Under the pieces are notes generated by a model, which saw only the letters and a list, made by a program, of their open reading frames with translations, had not been told where the DNA came from and did no database searches. A stretch of DNA of 50,160 bases, from assembly GCF_039529295.1 (NCBI RefSeq), contig NZ_BAAAMN010000067.1, positions 1 to 50,160 of the forward strand, given 5' to 3'. The stretch is from Yaniella flava (GTDB taxonomy: Bacteria > Actinomycetota > Actinomycetes > Actinomycetales > Micrococcaceae). Position 1 is the stretch's first letter. Each line of letters starts with the position of its first letter. Positions 23,487 through 31,328 of the stretch are shown here, piece after piece. A program made the position numbers and the translations under genes.

Positions 23487-25775
23487 CTAGGTGTTCCAGT
23501 AGACGTTGCGCAGTAGGGGTTGGTAGGGGTCGAGCCATGGTGCGGGTTGGAAGAATGTCATGCCGTGGTGTTTGACGATGCGCCATTTACCAATGTGGAT
23601 GGCCCCGTGGTGGTGCGCGCACAAGGTCGTCGCGTTGGGTTCGTCGGTGGTGCCGCCGTGTTCCCATTCCTTGATGTGGTGAATCTCGGAATAGATGCCG
23701 GGCACAGTACACCCAGGCGCCTGGCATCCTCGATCTCGGGCTAAAATGGCGCGGCGTTGTGCTGGGGTGAAGAGCCGCTGGGTGCGCTTCTGGTGCAGCA
23801 CGGTATCTGGTCCGTCCCAGATTTGGCCTACGAGCTCGGCGTTGCAGGCCAGGATTTCAGCATCTTTGGGGTGCATTGGCCCGTGGTTGATGACCTCTGA
23901 CTGATACGGCGTCCATGGGACGGGATGCACATACCCATCCGCATCAGTGCCCGGGTCGTCGGGTGGTGGTTCGAAATCATCATGATCGGCTGAGGATTTG
24001 TGGCAGTCTGGTGCCTTCGACTTGTTGGGGTTGGGTGCGGTGATCACTGGTGGCAGGATGCCGTCGACTCCGGGCGGTCTCTGTGCTGCTGCCGGTAATT
24101 CTGGTAGGCCCAGGGTGTGGTGAGCTGTCTGGATATCTTGGACCAAGACTAGTTGTGCGCTGGAGCCGTGGGATTTTTTGATGCCCGCTTCTGTGGGGTC
24201 CATGGTCAGTAGGGTGTTGAACATGCCGATGAGCATGGCCCCGAGTTTCTGACCGTTGCTCATCTGATCAATGGCATTGACCCGCTGGGCGGTGATCGGG
24301 TTACCGTGCTCGTCTTCGGCCACGATAGCATCAGGGTCGGGTAACGGGGGCTCATTGTGAGAAGAGAAACGCAACGGAGCCATATCCTGTTGATGTGTTG
24401 GAAGCGATTCACGCGAATCGGTGCCAGTCTTTCCGAATGACTCAGGATCAGTTTGTACGCCTGCAGTATCACTGACATTGGTGGTCTCAAAGGTCGAGAT
24501 ATCGTTGCCAGCGAGTGTGGTCTGCTGATCATTGACAGTGGATGGTGTCCCGTTCAGGGTGGAGCCCTCATGCGTGCTGCAGTGATCGAGTAGCGTATCT
24601 TCTGATGCGCTGGCATCTGCTGCTGAGTTTGCTTTCTGTGCGTTGTCGGCGTCTTCATCGTGATCGACTGCGGCGACTTTCGATGTGCTGGGATCTGCAG
24701 GGTTATCTGCTGCGTCGTGTCCGGCAGTATCGCTTGTGTCTTGGGTGGGGAACAGTGCGGCGATTTCGTCGGGGATGTCTGGTGTGGTGCCGTGGTGGTT
24801 GAGCATGTGGAGTTTGAAGTTTTTGAATTGCGCATACAGGTCTGGGGTGGCGTGCATGCTGATGTGGCCGCTGCCATCGGGGTTGTCGCGGGTGTTGATC
24901 GCATTATCGGGTTGCTTGCGCAGGGTTTGGGAGGGTGAGGGCCCATCGGCGTTCATGGCGTGTGCAATACGATCCACCCACCGTTTTTTCACTCTGGAGA
25001 CTTCATCGGGGGTGGAGGTTTCAGCGGTTTCGGCCAGGGTGGGTTCGAAGGCTTGTAACACGGCGTTTTTGTAGTCGGTGGTTTGGCTGGTTTTGGCGGC
25101 GTAGTCGGTGAGGTCCTGATCTAGGTTGATGAATCGGTCGATATTTTCTGCTGGGATTCGTCCGTTGATGAATGCGGCGGCCATGCGCGCGAAGACGGGC
25201 AGGTTGGCGGCTTCTTCCGGGTTTTTGCCTGGGGCCAGGGTCACATAAGCGGCCCGGTCGAGGTGTTTGGCTGCGGTGGCGGCGGAGAGTTTCATCGTGT
25301 CACGCAGGTACTGTTTGGCGTCAGTGAAGCCGCTGGTGGCAAAGGGTGCACCGAAGTAGGTGACTTGGTCGTGTTCGACGGCTTGGAAGTAGCGGGTGTA
25401 GTTGGCCATCATCACATCCGTAGACTGCGTGACTTGTGACAGCATGTCCCCAATCGCGGGTAGCGAGTCGTAATACCGCTCTGGCGGGACGACCTCTGCT
25501 GGTGTCTTCGAAGACCCAGCACTGTCTTCATCGTCGTGGCTGGTTTCATCGCCGGTTTGGGGCTGGTAGCCGGACCAGTCAGAGCCAGGGCCCTGGGAGA
25601 AGGTCGTGACCTTGGTGAAGGTGTTGGGGTTGGCCATTTTCTTGCCAGCGTATTGCAGAATGAACGCTGCTGCGTGCAGGGCTTCACCCAGGGAAGCACC
25701 ATCGAGTTTCTCGGGGTTGAGGAGATCGGTGGGACACGGGGTACCGATGTTGGGCAAAATCGGGGTGTAGTCCAC
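23487..25775 (-). CDS. DUF222/13E12-type HNH endonuclease domain protein
   Basis: The N-terminal ~330 residues form a DUF222 region. The C-terminal ~90 residues carry an HNH domain with CQAPGC, SEIHHIKEWEHGG and LCAHHHGAIH, so the metal and zinc ligands are intact. Between them lies a Ser/Thr/Asp-rich, low-complexity stretch (about residues 340-490), which makes the protein 762 residues, longer than most of the family. The GTG start at 25773-25775 has a GAGGAG site 6 bp upstream. Members are multi-copy in actinobacteria and often regarded as mobile or defence-related. The function is not established. Confidence 0.88.
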   Translation of the reverse strand: MDYTPILPNIGTPCPTDLLNPEKLDGASLGEALHAAAFILQYAGKKMANPNTFTKVTTFSQGPGSDWSGYQPQTGDETSHDDEDSAGSSKTPAEVVPPERYYDSLPAIGDMLSQVTQSTDVMMANYTRYFQAVEHDQVTYFGAPFATSGFTDAKQYLRDTMKLSAATAAKHLDRAAYVTLAPGKNPEEAANLPVFARMAAAFINGRIPAENIDRFINLDQDLTDYAAKTSQTTDYKNAVLQAFEPTLAETAETSTPDEVSRVKKRWVDRIAHAMNADGPSPSQTLRKQPDNAINTRDNPDGSGHISMHATPDLYAQFKNFKLHMLNHHGTTPDIPDEIAALFPTQDTSDTAGHDAADNPADPSTSKVAAVDHDEDADNAQKANSAADASASEDTLLDHCSTHEGSTLNGTPSTVNDQQTTLAGNDISTFETTNVSDTAGVQTDPESFGKTGTDSRESLPTHQQDMAPLRFSSHNEPPLPDPDAIVAEDEHGNPITAQRVNAIDQMSNGQKLGAMLIGMFNTLLTMDPTEAGIKKSHGSSAQLVLVQDIQTAHHTLGLPELPAAAQRPPGVDGILPPVITAPNPNKSKAPDCHKSSADHDDFEPPPDDPGTDADGYVHPVPWTPYQSEVINHGPMHPKDAEILACNAELVGQIWDGPDTVLHQKRTQRLFTPAQRRAILARDRGCQAPGCTVPGIYSEIHHIKEWEHGGTTDEPNATTLCAHHHGAIHIGKWRIVKHHGMTFFQPAPWLDPYQPLLRNVYWNT

Positions 25776-25835
25776 AACAAACTCCTCTCAACCGAGCAAA
25801 CGATGGGTGTTCAATAGTCGATGATGTTGGCTTCT

Positions 25836-25865
25836 ATTCTACCTGCCGCCCGTATTGTTGGGCAA
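25836..25865 (-). promoter_or_regulatory. Promoter of the HNH gene
   Basis: Read on the minus strand: -35 TTGCCC (25860-25865), an 18-bp spacer, and -10 TAGAAT (25836-25841). It lies about 60 bp before the GTG start and matches housekeeping promoters well. Confidence 0.55.
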
Positions 25866-26067
25866 GGTTTTGGTGTATTTTGTTGTACGATTTAAGAGAT
25901 TTGAATGTTGTATATCATGTGTTGATTGTTGGTGCTTGGTGTGTCGTGTGTTTTGTGGATAACCTGCGAGCGTGTTCAGACTTTTCCACACTGCACACGA
26001 CACGGTTGCAGAACACCCGAAAAACCCGATAATTGCCCGACCGACGGCAGTTGCAAGCGTTTCTAGA

Positions 26068-26086
26068 CATGCCAAATTTGGGCATG
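26068..26086. repeat. Inverted repeat after the thiamine transporter ATPase gene
   Basis: CATGCC and GGCATG arms flank AAATTTG. The site lies 47 bp past the ATPase stop codon and has no T-run, so it may be an operator or a weak terminator. The role is unclear. Confidence 0.35.
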
Positions 26087-26132
26087 CTGAATTCAGCCCT
26101 TATCTGAGGGGAGGAATGATGCGTCTGGGGTG

Positions 26133-26993
26133 TTACCGAGTTAGTTTCACGGTCACGGTGTCGCCAACCGAGCCTTGTCGTCCGGCGAGCACGATATATC
26201 TATCCACCACTTCAACGGTCGTGGAATCTTCGGTCACAGCGGTGACAACACCGGACACTTCTCCGACATCACCCAATAAACTGGCCACTGAGTCGGATAG
26301 CTGGGACGGATCCAACTGATTGGATGGGCCGAGGTCCAGTACTGTGCCGTTTTCGACCACGGCTATGCGGTCGGCGAGCGTCGATGCCTCACTGGGATCA
26401 TGCGTGACGTATATTGCCGAGGTGCCGGTCTCCTTGACCACTCGTCGAATATCGACTGCCAGGCGTTGGCGCAGCCCACGGTCGAGTGCAGAGAGTGGTT
26501 CATCGAACAAAATGACGGACGGGTTGATCACCAGACACCGTGCCAGGGCCACCCGTTGCGCCTGGCCGCCAGAGAGCTCGGTGACGGCACGGTCGGCGAG
26601 TTCAGATATCTGCACCATGTCTAGTGCGTCGGCAACACGACGTCGACGCTCCACCGCGGGCACTTTTGCAGCTTCGAGGCCATAAGCCACGTTGTCGGCG
26701 ACGGTGCGGTGCGGGAAGAGTTGGGCATCCTGAAACACCATGGTGCAGTCGCGCAGGTGCGGGGGAGTGGGTCGACGGTCGTCGTCATCGGTGGTCTTCC
26801 CAGCAATGGTGACGGTGCCACGTTGTGGGTGTTGTAGCCCTGCGATGACACGCAGCAGCGTGGATTTTCCGGAGCCAGAAGCGCCCAGTACGCCGAGAAT
26901 CTCCCCGTCGGCCAGTTCGAGATCGACGCCGGTGAGCACCCGGTTGCCGTTGGGATAGGTCAGGTGCACATTGGTGACTTCGATGGCGTTCAT
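26133..26993 (-). CDS. Thiamine-type ABC transporter, ATP-binding protein
   Basis: The 286-residue ATPase powers the neighbouring permease. It has Walker A GASGSGKST near residue 40, the Q-loop VFQDAQLFP, signature LSGGQAQR, Walker B VILFDEPLSALD and the VTHD switch, followed by a C-terminal ~60-residue TOBE-like extension. The ATG at 26991-26993 forms an ATGA with the permease stop and has AGGAGA upstream. The frame is also open further upstream, but that part is antiparallel noise over the permease. Assignment to thiamine uptake rests on the binding protein and the TPP riboswitch of the operon. Confidence 0.9.
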   Translation of the reverse strand: MNAIEVTNVHLTYPNGNRVLTGVDLELADGEILGVLGASGSGKSTLLRVIAGLQHPQRGTVTIAGKTTDDDDRRPTPPHLRDCTMVFQDAQLFPHRTVADNVAYGLEAAKVPAVERRRRVADALDMVQISELADRAVTELSGGQAQRVALARCLVINPSVILFDEPLSALDRGLRQRLAVDIRRVVKETGTSAIYVTHDPSEASTLADRIAVVENGTVLDLGPSNQLDPSQLSDSVASLLGDVGEVSGVVTAVTEDSTTVEVVDRYIVLAGRQGSVGDTVTVKLTR

Positions 26994-28666
26994 GTGAATC
27001 TCCTGAGGCGTGGACGGATGCGTTCGCCGAGTAGTAGTGCGATGGATGCGACAATACCCAGCACGACGGCGGCGGCCAATGCCATGCCGAAGTTGTCGGC
27101 GCCGGGTCGGCCGAGGAGTCGCACGATGTAGATGGGCAGGGTTTGATATTCGGGGGACGCGAGGAAGCTGGTGGCTCCGAATTCGCCGAGGCTTACGGAG
27201 AAGCTCAGGCCCGCGGCGAGTCCGACCGCGCGGAGTATGTATGGCCCGTCGATGGTGGCCAACACGCGCGCCGGCGAGGCGCCCAACACGGCGGCCGCCT
27301 GGCGTTGTTTGGGGTCGACGGCGGCTAGCACGGGGATCAGGCTGCGCACGACTAACGGCAGCGCGACGACGGCTTGGGCCAGTGGGACGAGCATGCCGGA
27401 TTGGCTCAGGCTCGGGTTCCACGCGTGCAGTGAGACGAGGAATCCGAAACCGATGGTCACTGATGAGACACCCATAGGCAGCATGATGAAGGTGTCTAGC
27501 AGCCGCTGCCCGCGAGCCAGTCCCGGGTGTTTGACCTGGCGTGTGATGACCAGTGAGAGGAGGATGGCCGCGACCAGGGTGATGACGGTGGCATCGAGCG
27601 CGATTTTGACCGAGTGCTCGAGCGCTTGGGCTGCGGTGGTGCCGCCGGCGAATCCCGTGCCGGGCGAGGTGAGCAGCAAGCGGTAGTTGTCTAGCCCATA
27701 GCCGTCATCGGTGGCCAGTGACCGTTCGAGCAGTGTGACCATGGGCCACAGGATGATGACGATCACGGCGAATAGGGTGATGGTCAACGGCAGCCAGTCG
27801 GCACGGGAAAGCTTTTGTCGACGTGGTTGCTGCAGGCGCAGCGCGGTCGTAGTGCGATGGGACAGTCGTTGAGTCAGCCAAACCGACGCGAGCACAAACA
27901 CCACCTGCAGCGCCGAAAACACGGCGGCGGTGCGCAGATCGAGGAACGCTTGGGTTTGCCGGAATACTTCGGTTTCCAACGTGCCCACGCCGGGGGAGCC
28001 CAGTGTTCGCACGAGCGAGTACGCAGTCGAACAGTACAGGAACACAAGCCCGGCGGAGGCCCCAATGGCGGGTGTGAGTGCAGGCAGGGTAATGGTACAA
28101 AACGCCCGTGCCCGTGACGCACCGAGACTGCGGGCGGCTTCGACGGTGCGCGGATCCAGCATCTGCCACAGGCCACCCACTTGCCGGGCGATGAGGCTGA
28201 TGTTGAAGAACACCATGGCCGCGACCACGGCCCAGGTGGTTTGGTCGAGTCCGAGGAACCCGAGCGGTCCGTTGGTGCCCAACAGCGCACGGAAGGCCAC
28301 TCCGACGACGACGGTGGGCAGCACGAATGGGATGAGTGTGACGGAACGCAGCACGTTGCGGCCGACGAAATCGGTGCGGTACAAAATATAGGCGGCGGGG
28401 ATACCGAACAGGACCGAGCCTAAGGTGCCCAGCGAAGCCATCGTCAGGGTGTGGCCGACGATGGCCCAGGTGCGACCGGTGGTCAATACGTCGCCAAATG
28501 TGTTGAGGTTCAGGTTGCCGGCGTCGTCGGTGATGCCGCGTACCAGCATCGCGCCGACGGGCCAGGCGAAGAAGATGGTGAGGAAGGTGAGGACGACCGC
28601 GAGCGCGGCGCCCCACCCGAACCGGGTGAGCACGTTTAGTTGGCGTTCTCGTAGAGCTCGGTCCAC
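26990..28666 (-). CDS. thiP: Thiamine-type ABC transporter permease (fused, ThiP-like)
   Basis: A 558-residue permease with two fused transmembrane halves of about 6 segments each, as in ThiP and FbpB-type transporters. The two EAA loops that contact the ATPase are visible: LGASRARAFCTITLPALTPA in the first half and LGASPARVLATIDGPYI in the second. The proposed GTG start (28666) lies 31 bp inside the binding-protein gene. A second GTG at 28633, just past that stop, is an alternative. It overlaps the ATPase gene by 4 bp. Substrate specificity is inferred from the operon. Confidence 0.88.
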   Translation of the reverse strand: MDRALRERQLNVLTRFGWGAALAVVLTFLTIFFAWPVGAMLVRGITDDAGNLNLNTFGDVLTTGRTWAIVGHTLTMASLGTLGSVLFGIPAAYILYRTDFVGRNVLRSVTLIPFVLPTVVVGVAFRALLGTNGPLGFLGLDQTTWAVVAAMVFFNISLIARQVGGLWQMLDPRTVEAARSLGASRARAFCTITLPALTPAIGASAGLVFLYCSTAYSLVRTLGSPGVGTLETEVFRQTQAFLDLRTAAVFSALQVVFVLASVWLTQRLSHRTTTALRLQQPRRQKLSRADWLPLTITLFAVIVIILWPMVTLLERSLATDDGYGLDNYRLLLTSPGTGFAGGTTAAQALEHSVKIALDATVITLVAAILLSLVITRQVKHPGLARGQRLLDTFIMLPMGVSSVTIGFGFLVSLHAWNPSLSQSGMLVPLAQAVVALPLVVRSLIPVLAAVDPKQRQAAAVLGASPARVLATIDGPYILRAVGLAAGLSFSVSLGEFGATSFLASPEYQTLPIYIVRLLGRPGADNFGMALAAAVVLGIVASIALLLGERIRPRLRRFT

Positions 28667-29664
28667 TCGTTCAGCCAGGCATCCCGGTTCTCGGAGACCA
28701 CGGTCAGGTCAGCGCTGATGGGGTCATCGGCCAGCTGCGCATACTGTTCCCATTCGCCGGGCAGTTCGACGTCGTCATCGACCGGGTACATGAACATTTC
28801 CTCGGGCAGCGATGCTTGGAATTCGGTGCTCAGTAGGAATTCGATGAACGCTTTGGCGCCTTCAGGGTTGGCGGCTTCCTCCAATACCCCGGCGTATTCG
28901 ACCTGATCGGTGCACGTGGCGGTGATGGTCGAGGTGCGACCTTCTTCGGCTGACGGTGACGACGAGTAGGACAGTACCAGCGGATACTCACCGTCACTGG
29001 TGGAGGTGAAGTCACTGTAGTAGGCGTCGGACCAACTGGAGGCAACCTTGGCGCCGTTGTCCAGGAGGTCTTGCCAGTAGCCTTGCCAGTCATCTTGGGC
29101 GGTCGCCGTGGCCACCAAGAAGGCGAGCCCGGGTGACGACACGGTTGGGTCGGTGGTGACGAAGAGCCCCTCATATGCGGGATCGGTGAGGTCAGCCAGC
29201 GTTTCTGGGGGCGCGAGGTCGGCGTCTTCGAACCACGCATTGTCCATGTTGACGCACACTTGACCGCGGTCGATCGGCGCTAGGTGGCCGTCTGTATCAG
29301 TTCCGACCGTGTAGTCTGCAGCGCCGCCCAGTTCGACGTCGTGGGTGGTGAGCATGTTTTCTTCGAGCAGTGTGGGTGCCGAGTAGTTGTCGATGCCATA
29401 GACCGCGTCGACGGTGGGATTGTCCTGCTGCAAGATCAGCTGATTCAACACGGCTCCGGCATCGCCTGGCGACGTGGTGGTGATGGTGTAGCCGGTGTCT
29501 TCTTCGAATGCCGTCACGAGTTCTTCGGGCACATTGAACGAGTCGTGGGTCATGACCGTGACGGTTTGGGATGCGTCGTCGGTGGCATCGGGCGCTTGGT
29601 CGGTCACCGAGCAACCGGTCAGTATCAGCGTGGTGGCGGCGAGCGCCGGGACGAATTTTTTCAT
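28636..29664 (-). CDS. thiB: Thiamine-type ABC transporter substrate-binding lipoprotein
   Basis: The 342-residue protein has a signal peptide and lipobox, LILTGC, and would be anchored outside the membrane. Family features of ThiB/TbpA include VTVMTHDSFNVPEELVTAFE, TTTSPGDAGAVLNQLIL and AVYGIDNYSAPTLLEE. It would capture thiamine or a phosphate ester and deliver it to the permease. Its AGGAGG ribosome binding site (29670-29675), 5 bp before the ATG, is buried in a hairpin downstream of a TPP riboswitch. This gives strong support for thiamine-related transport. Confidence 0.92.
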   Translation of the reverse strand: MKKFVPALAATTLILTGCSVTDQAPDATDDASQTVTVMTHDSFNVPEELVTAFEEDTGYTITTTSPGDAGAVLNQLILQQDNPTVDAVYGIDNYSAPTLLEENMLTTHDVELGGAADYTVGTDTDGHLAPIDRGQVCVNMDNAWFEDADLAPPETLADLTDPAYEGLFVTTDPTVSSPGLAFLVATATAQDDWQGYWQDLLDNGAKVASSWSDAYYSDFTSTSDGEYPLVLSYSSSPSAEEGRTSTITATCTDQVEYAGVLEEAANPEGAKAFIEFLLSTEFQASLPEEMFMYPVDDDVELPGEWEQYAQLADDPISADLTVVSENRDAWLNEWTELYENAN

Positions 29665-29669
29665 GAGGT

Positions 29670-29688
29670 CCTCCTGTCGTGTAGGAGG
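29670..29688 (-). promoter_or_regulatory. SD-sequestering hairpin (riboswitch expression platform)
   Basis: On the minus strand CCTCCT (29683-29688), a 7-nt loop and AGGAGG (29670-29675) form a perfect 6-bp stem that hides the thiB Shine-Dalgarno sequence. The GGAGGA near the 3' end of the riboswitch (29716-29721) could pair with the same CCTCCT. This offers a simple on/off switch at the level of translation. The pairing is seen in sequence, and the mechanism is inference. Confidence 0.75.
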
Positions 29689-29710
29689 GCACGCTATGCG
29701 TGGAGAGTTA

Positions 29711-29797
29711 CGACTTCCTCCGCCAGTATGAACTGGAATCAGGTTCGAGGGTCTGCGCGAGCACTCTCAGCAGCTTCGTTGGACTGCTCCCCTGTCG
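29711..29797 (-). ncRNA. TPP riboswitch (THI element)
   Basis: On the minus strand the conserved THI-box blocks occur in order: CGACAGGGGAGC, GCTGAGA, ACCCTCGAACCTGAT, AGTTCATACTGGCGGA and closing GTCG. The outer P1 helix is CGAC (29794-29797) with GTCG (29711-29714). It precedes thiB by about 50 bp and should shut the thiamine transporter operon off when thiamine pyrophosphate is plentiful. Confidence 0.95.
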
Positions 29798-29854
29798 ATG
29801 TCTCCAACCTACCGCATTGCCATACCCTGCGCATTGTTGGCCCACAGTGTGACG

Positions 29855-31306
29855 TTATTTTGCTTCGTGGCCCTGTGGGACGGCGGCTTGGGCGCGTCGG
29901 GTGCCGACAATATCGACGATGGCGACGACCATGGCCAGGGCGACCATGAGCATGATGAGGCCGAAGGCGCCGACGAATGCCCAGTTCCAGGAGTAGGCGG
30001 CGGCCAGCCCGAATAGCATCGAGGTGATGAGCGCGGTGCCGATGGAGGTGCCGACTCGTTGGCCGGTTTGCATGACGCCTCCGGCCACCCCGGAGACGTG
30101 TGCGGGCACTTCGATCAGCGACAGTGTTTGGTTGGGCGAGATAATGAAGCCCTGTGCGGCACCCATCAGTGACAGCGTGAGGATGAGCCACCAGATGGGC
30201 CAGTCCCAGAGTTGGACCCCGATGACGACGAGGATGGATGATCCCAAAGCGGTCAGGGTCACGCTCATGCCCCAGGCGACCATTGCGCGACCGGTTTTCA
30301 GTACGTAGCGTCCGGCGATTTGGGAGGTTATCGAGGTGGCAAATGCCGAGGGTAGGCCCACGAGTGCTGCGACGAGTGCCGAAATGCCGTGGCCTGTTTG
30401 TAAAAAGATTGCCACGGTGACCCAGACGGAGGTGGAACCGGTGAAGAAGAGTCCAATGAGTAGGGTGCCGTTGCGGTAGGCCCGGTTTGTGAACAGGTTC
30501 ATGTCGACCATGGGCGACCCGCCGCGTCGTTTATACCGGCGTTCCCACCACACCCACCAGGTCAAAATCAGCAGGCCCACGGGCAGCATTGCGAAGTAGA
30601 TGCCGCCTTTATCGAGTTCTAAGAAGGTCCACATGACCAATAGTGCACCGAGGGTAAAGGTGATGGTGCCGATAGGGTCCAGATCGGGTTTGGTGCGTGC
30701 CTCGTCGGTCACGCCTTCGGGGACGTAGCGCTGCCACGCCGAGGTCGGAAAGTTGCGATAGGCGAAGTAGATGGCGGCCACCGCGATGGGTACGTTGACC
30801 AAGAACGTCCAACGCCAACCCCAATCGGGGCCCAGTAGTGCGATGAGTCCACCGCCCAGGACGGGACCGATGGCTACCGAAACGCCGACAACGGACCCGA
30901 ATGAGGCGAAGGCCCGTGCACGGCGGGGCCCGTCAAAGAACTGTTGGATGAAGCCCACGGTTTGTGGGTTCAGCAGCCCGGAGCCGAAGCCGGTGATGAA
31001 GCGTGCGACGATCAGCATGGGGCCGTTGAGTGCGAGTCCGGCGATCAGTGATCCGAGCCCGAACAGCCCGAGTCCGGCGACAAAGAGTTTGCCTCGGCCA
31101 AGGGTGTCGCCGGCGCGACCACCGGCGACCAGCAGCACGCCGAAGGCGAGCGTATAGCCCGAGAGCACCCACTGAATTTGGCTGGTGGGCGCGTCGAGTG
31201 AGGCTTGGACGGAGGGCAGTACCACGTTGATCGAGGAGATCGACAACAGGGACATGAACACGGGTACCAGCACCACCACCAAGATGGCTCGTTGGATACC
31301 GGTCAT
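29855..31306 (-). CDS. MFS transporter, DHA2 (EmrB/QacA-like) drug-efflux family
   Basis: A 483-residue membrane protein with about 14 hydrophobic segments, typical of DHA2 exporters. Markers include INVVLPSVQASLDAP, QWVLSGYTLAFGVLLVAGGR, GDTLGRGKLF (loop motif A) and a GPVLGGGLIA segment (motif C). I prefer the ATG at 31306, since earlier codons overlap the upstream gene and add a Pro-rich stretch with no membrane segment. No start has a strong ribosome binding site. It follows the agmatine-deiminase-like gene and ends 58 bp before the thiamine riboswitch. Substrate unknown. Confidence 0.88.
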   Translation of the reverse strand: MTGIQRAILVVVLVPVFMSLLSISSINVVLPSVQASLDAPTSQIQWVLSGYTLAFGVLLVAGGRAGDTLGRGKLFVAGLGLFGLGSLIAGLALNGPMLIVARFITGFGSGLLNPQTVGFIQQFFDGPRRARAFASFGSVVGVSVAIGPVLGGGLIALLGPDWGWRWTFLVNVPIAVAAIYFAYRNFPTSAWQRYVPEGVTDEARTKPDLDPIGTITFTLGALLVMWTFLELDKGGIYFAMLPVGLLILTWWVWWERRYKRRGGSPMVDMNLFTNRAYRNGTLLIGLFFTGSTSVWVTVAIFLQTGHGISALVAALVGLPSAFATSITSQIAGRYVLKTGRAMVAWGMSVTLTALGSSILVVIGVQLWDWPIWWLILTLSLMGAAQGFIISPNQTLSLIEVPAHVSGVAGGVMQTGQRVGTSIGTALITSMLFGLAAAYSWNWAFVGAFGLIMLMVALAMVVAIVDIVGTRRAQAAVPQGHEAK

Positions 31307-31328
31307 TTTTTCTGTGGTCAAGACATCA

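Larger units (their letters stand above)
25776..26132. other. AT-rich intergenic region with DnaA-box-like sites
   Basis: This 357-bp gap lies between the HNH gene and the end of the thiamine transporter operon. It holds the HNH promoter, an AT-rich stretch at 25850-25950 and two opposed DnaA-box-like 9-mers, TGTGGATAA (25954-25962) and TTTTCCACA (25982-25990). An inverted repeat, CATGCC-AAATTTG-GGCATG, is at 26068-26086. I see no RNA gene or supported coding sequence in it. Confidence 0.6.

Noticed and set aside
26100..26319. A short plus-strand frame with a strong GGGGAGG site before ATG ATG
   Set aside because: It is antisense to the 3' end of the ABC ATPase gene, has Ser/Thr-rich composition and no recognisable domain. 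The site is probably coincidental.
26994..27422. A 143-codon upstream extension of the ABC ATPase frame
   Set aside because: It lies within the permease coding region in another frame and is Arg/Pro-rich noise. The ATGA overlap fixes the real start at 26993.
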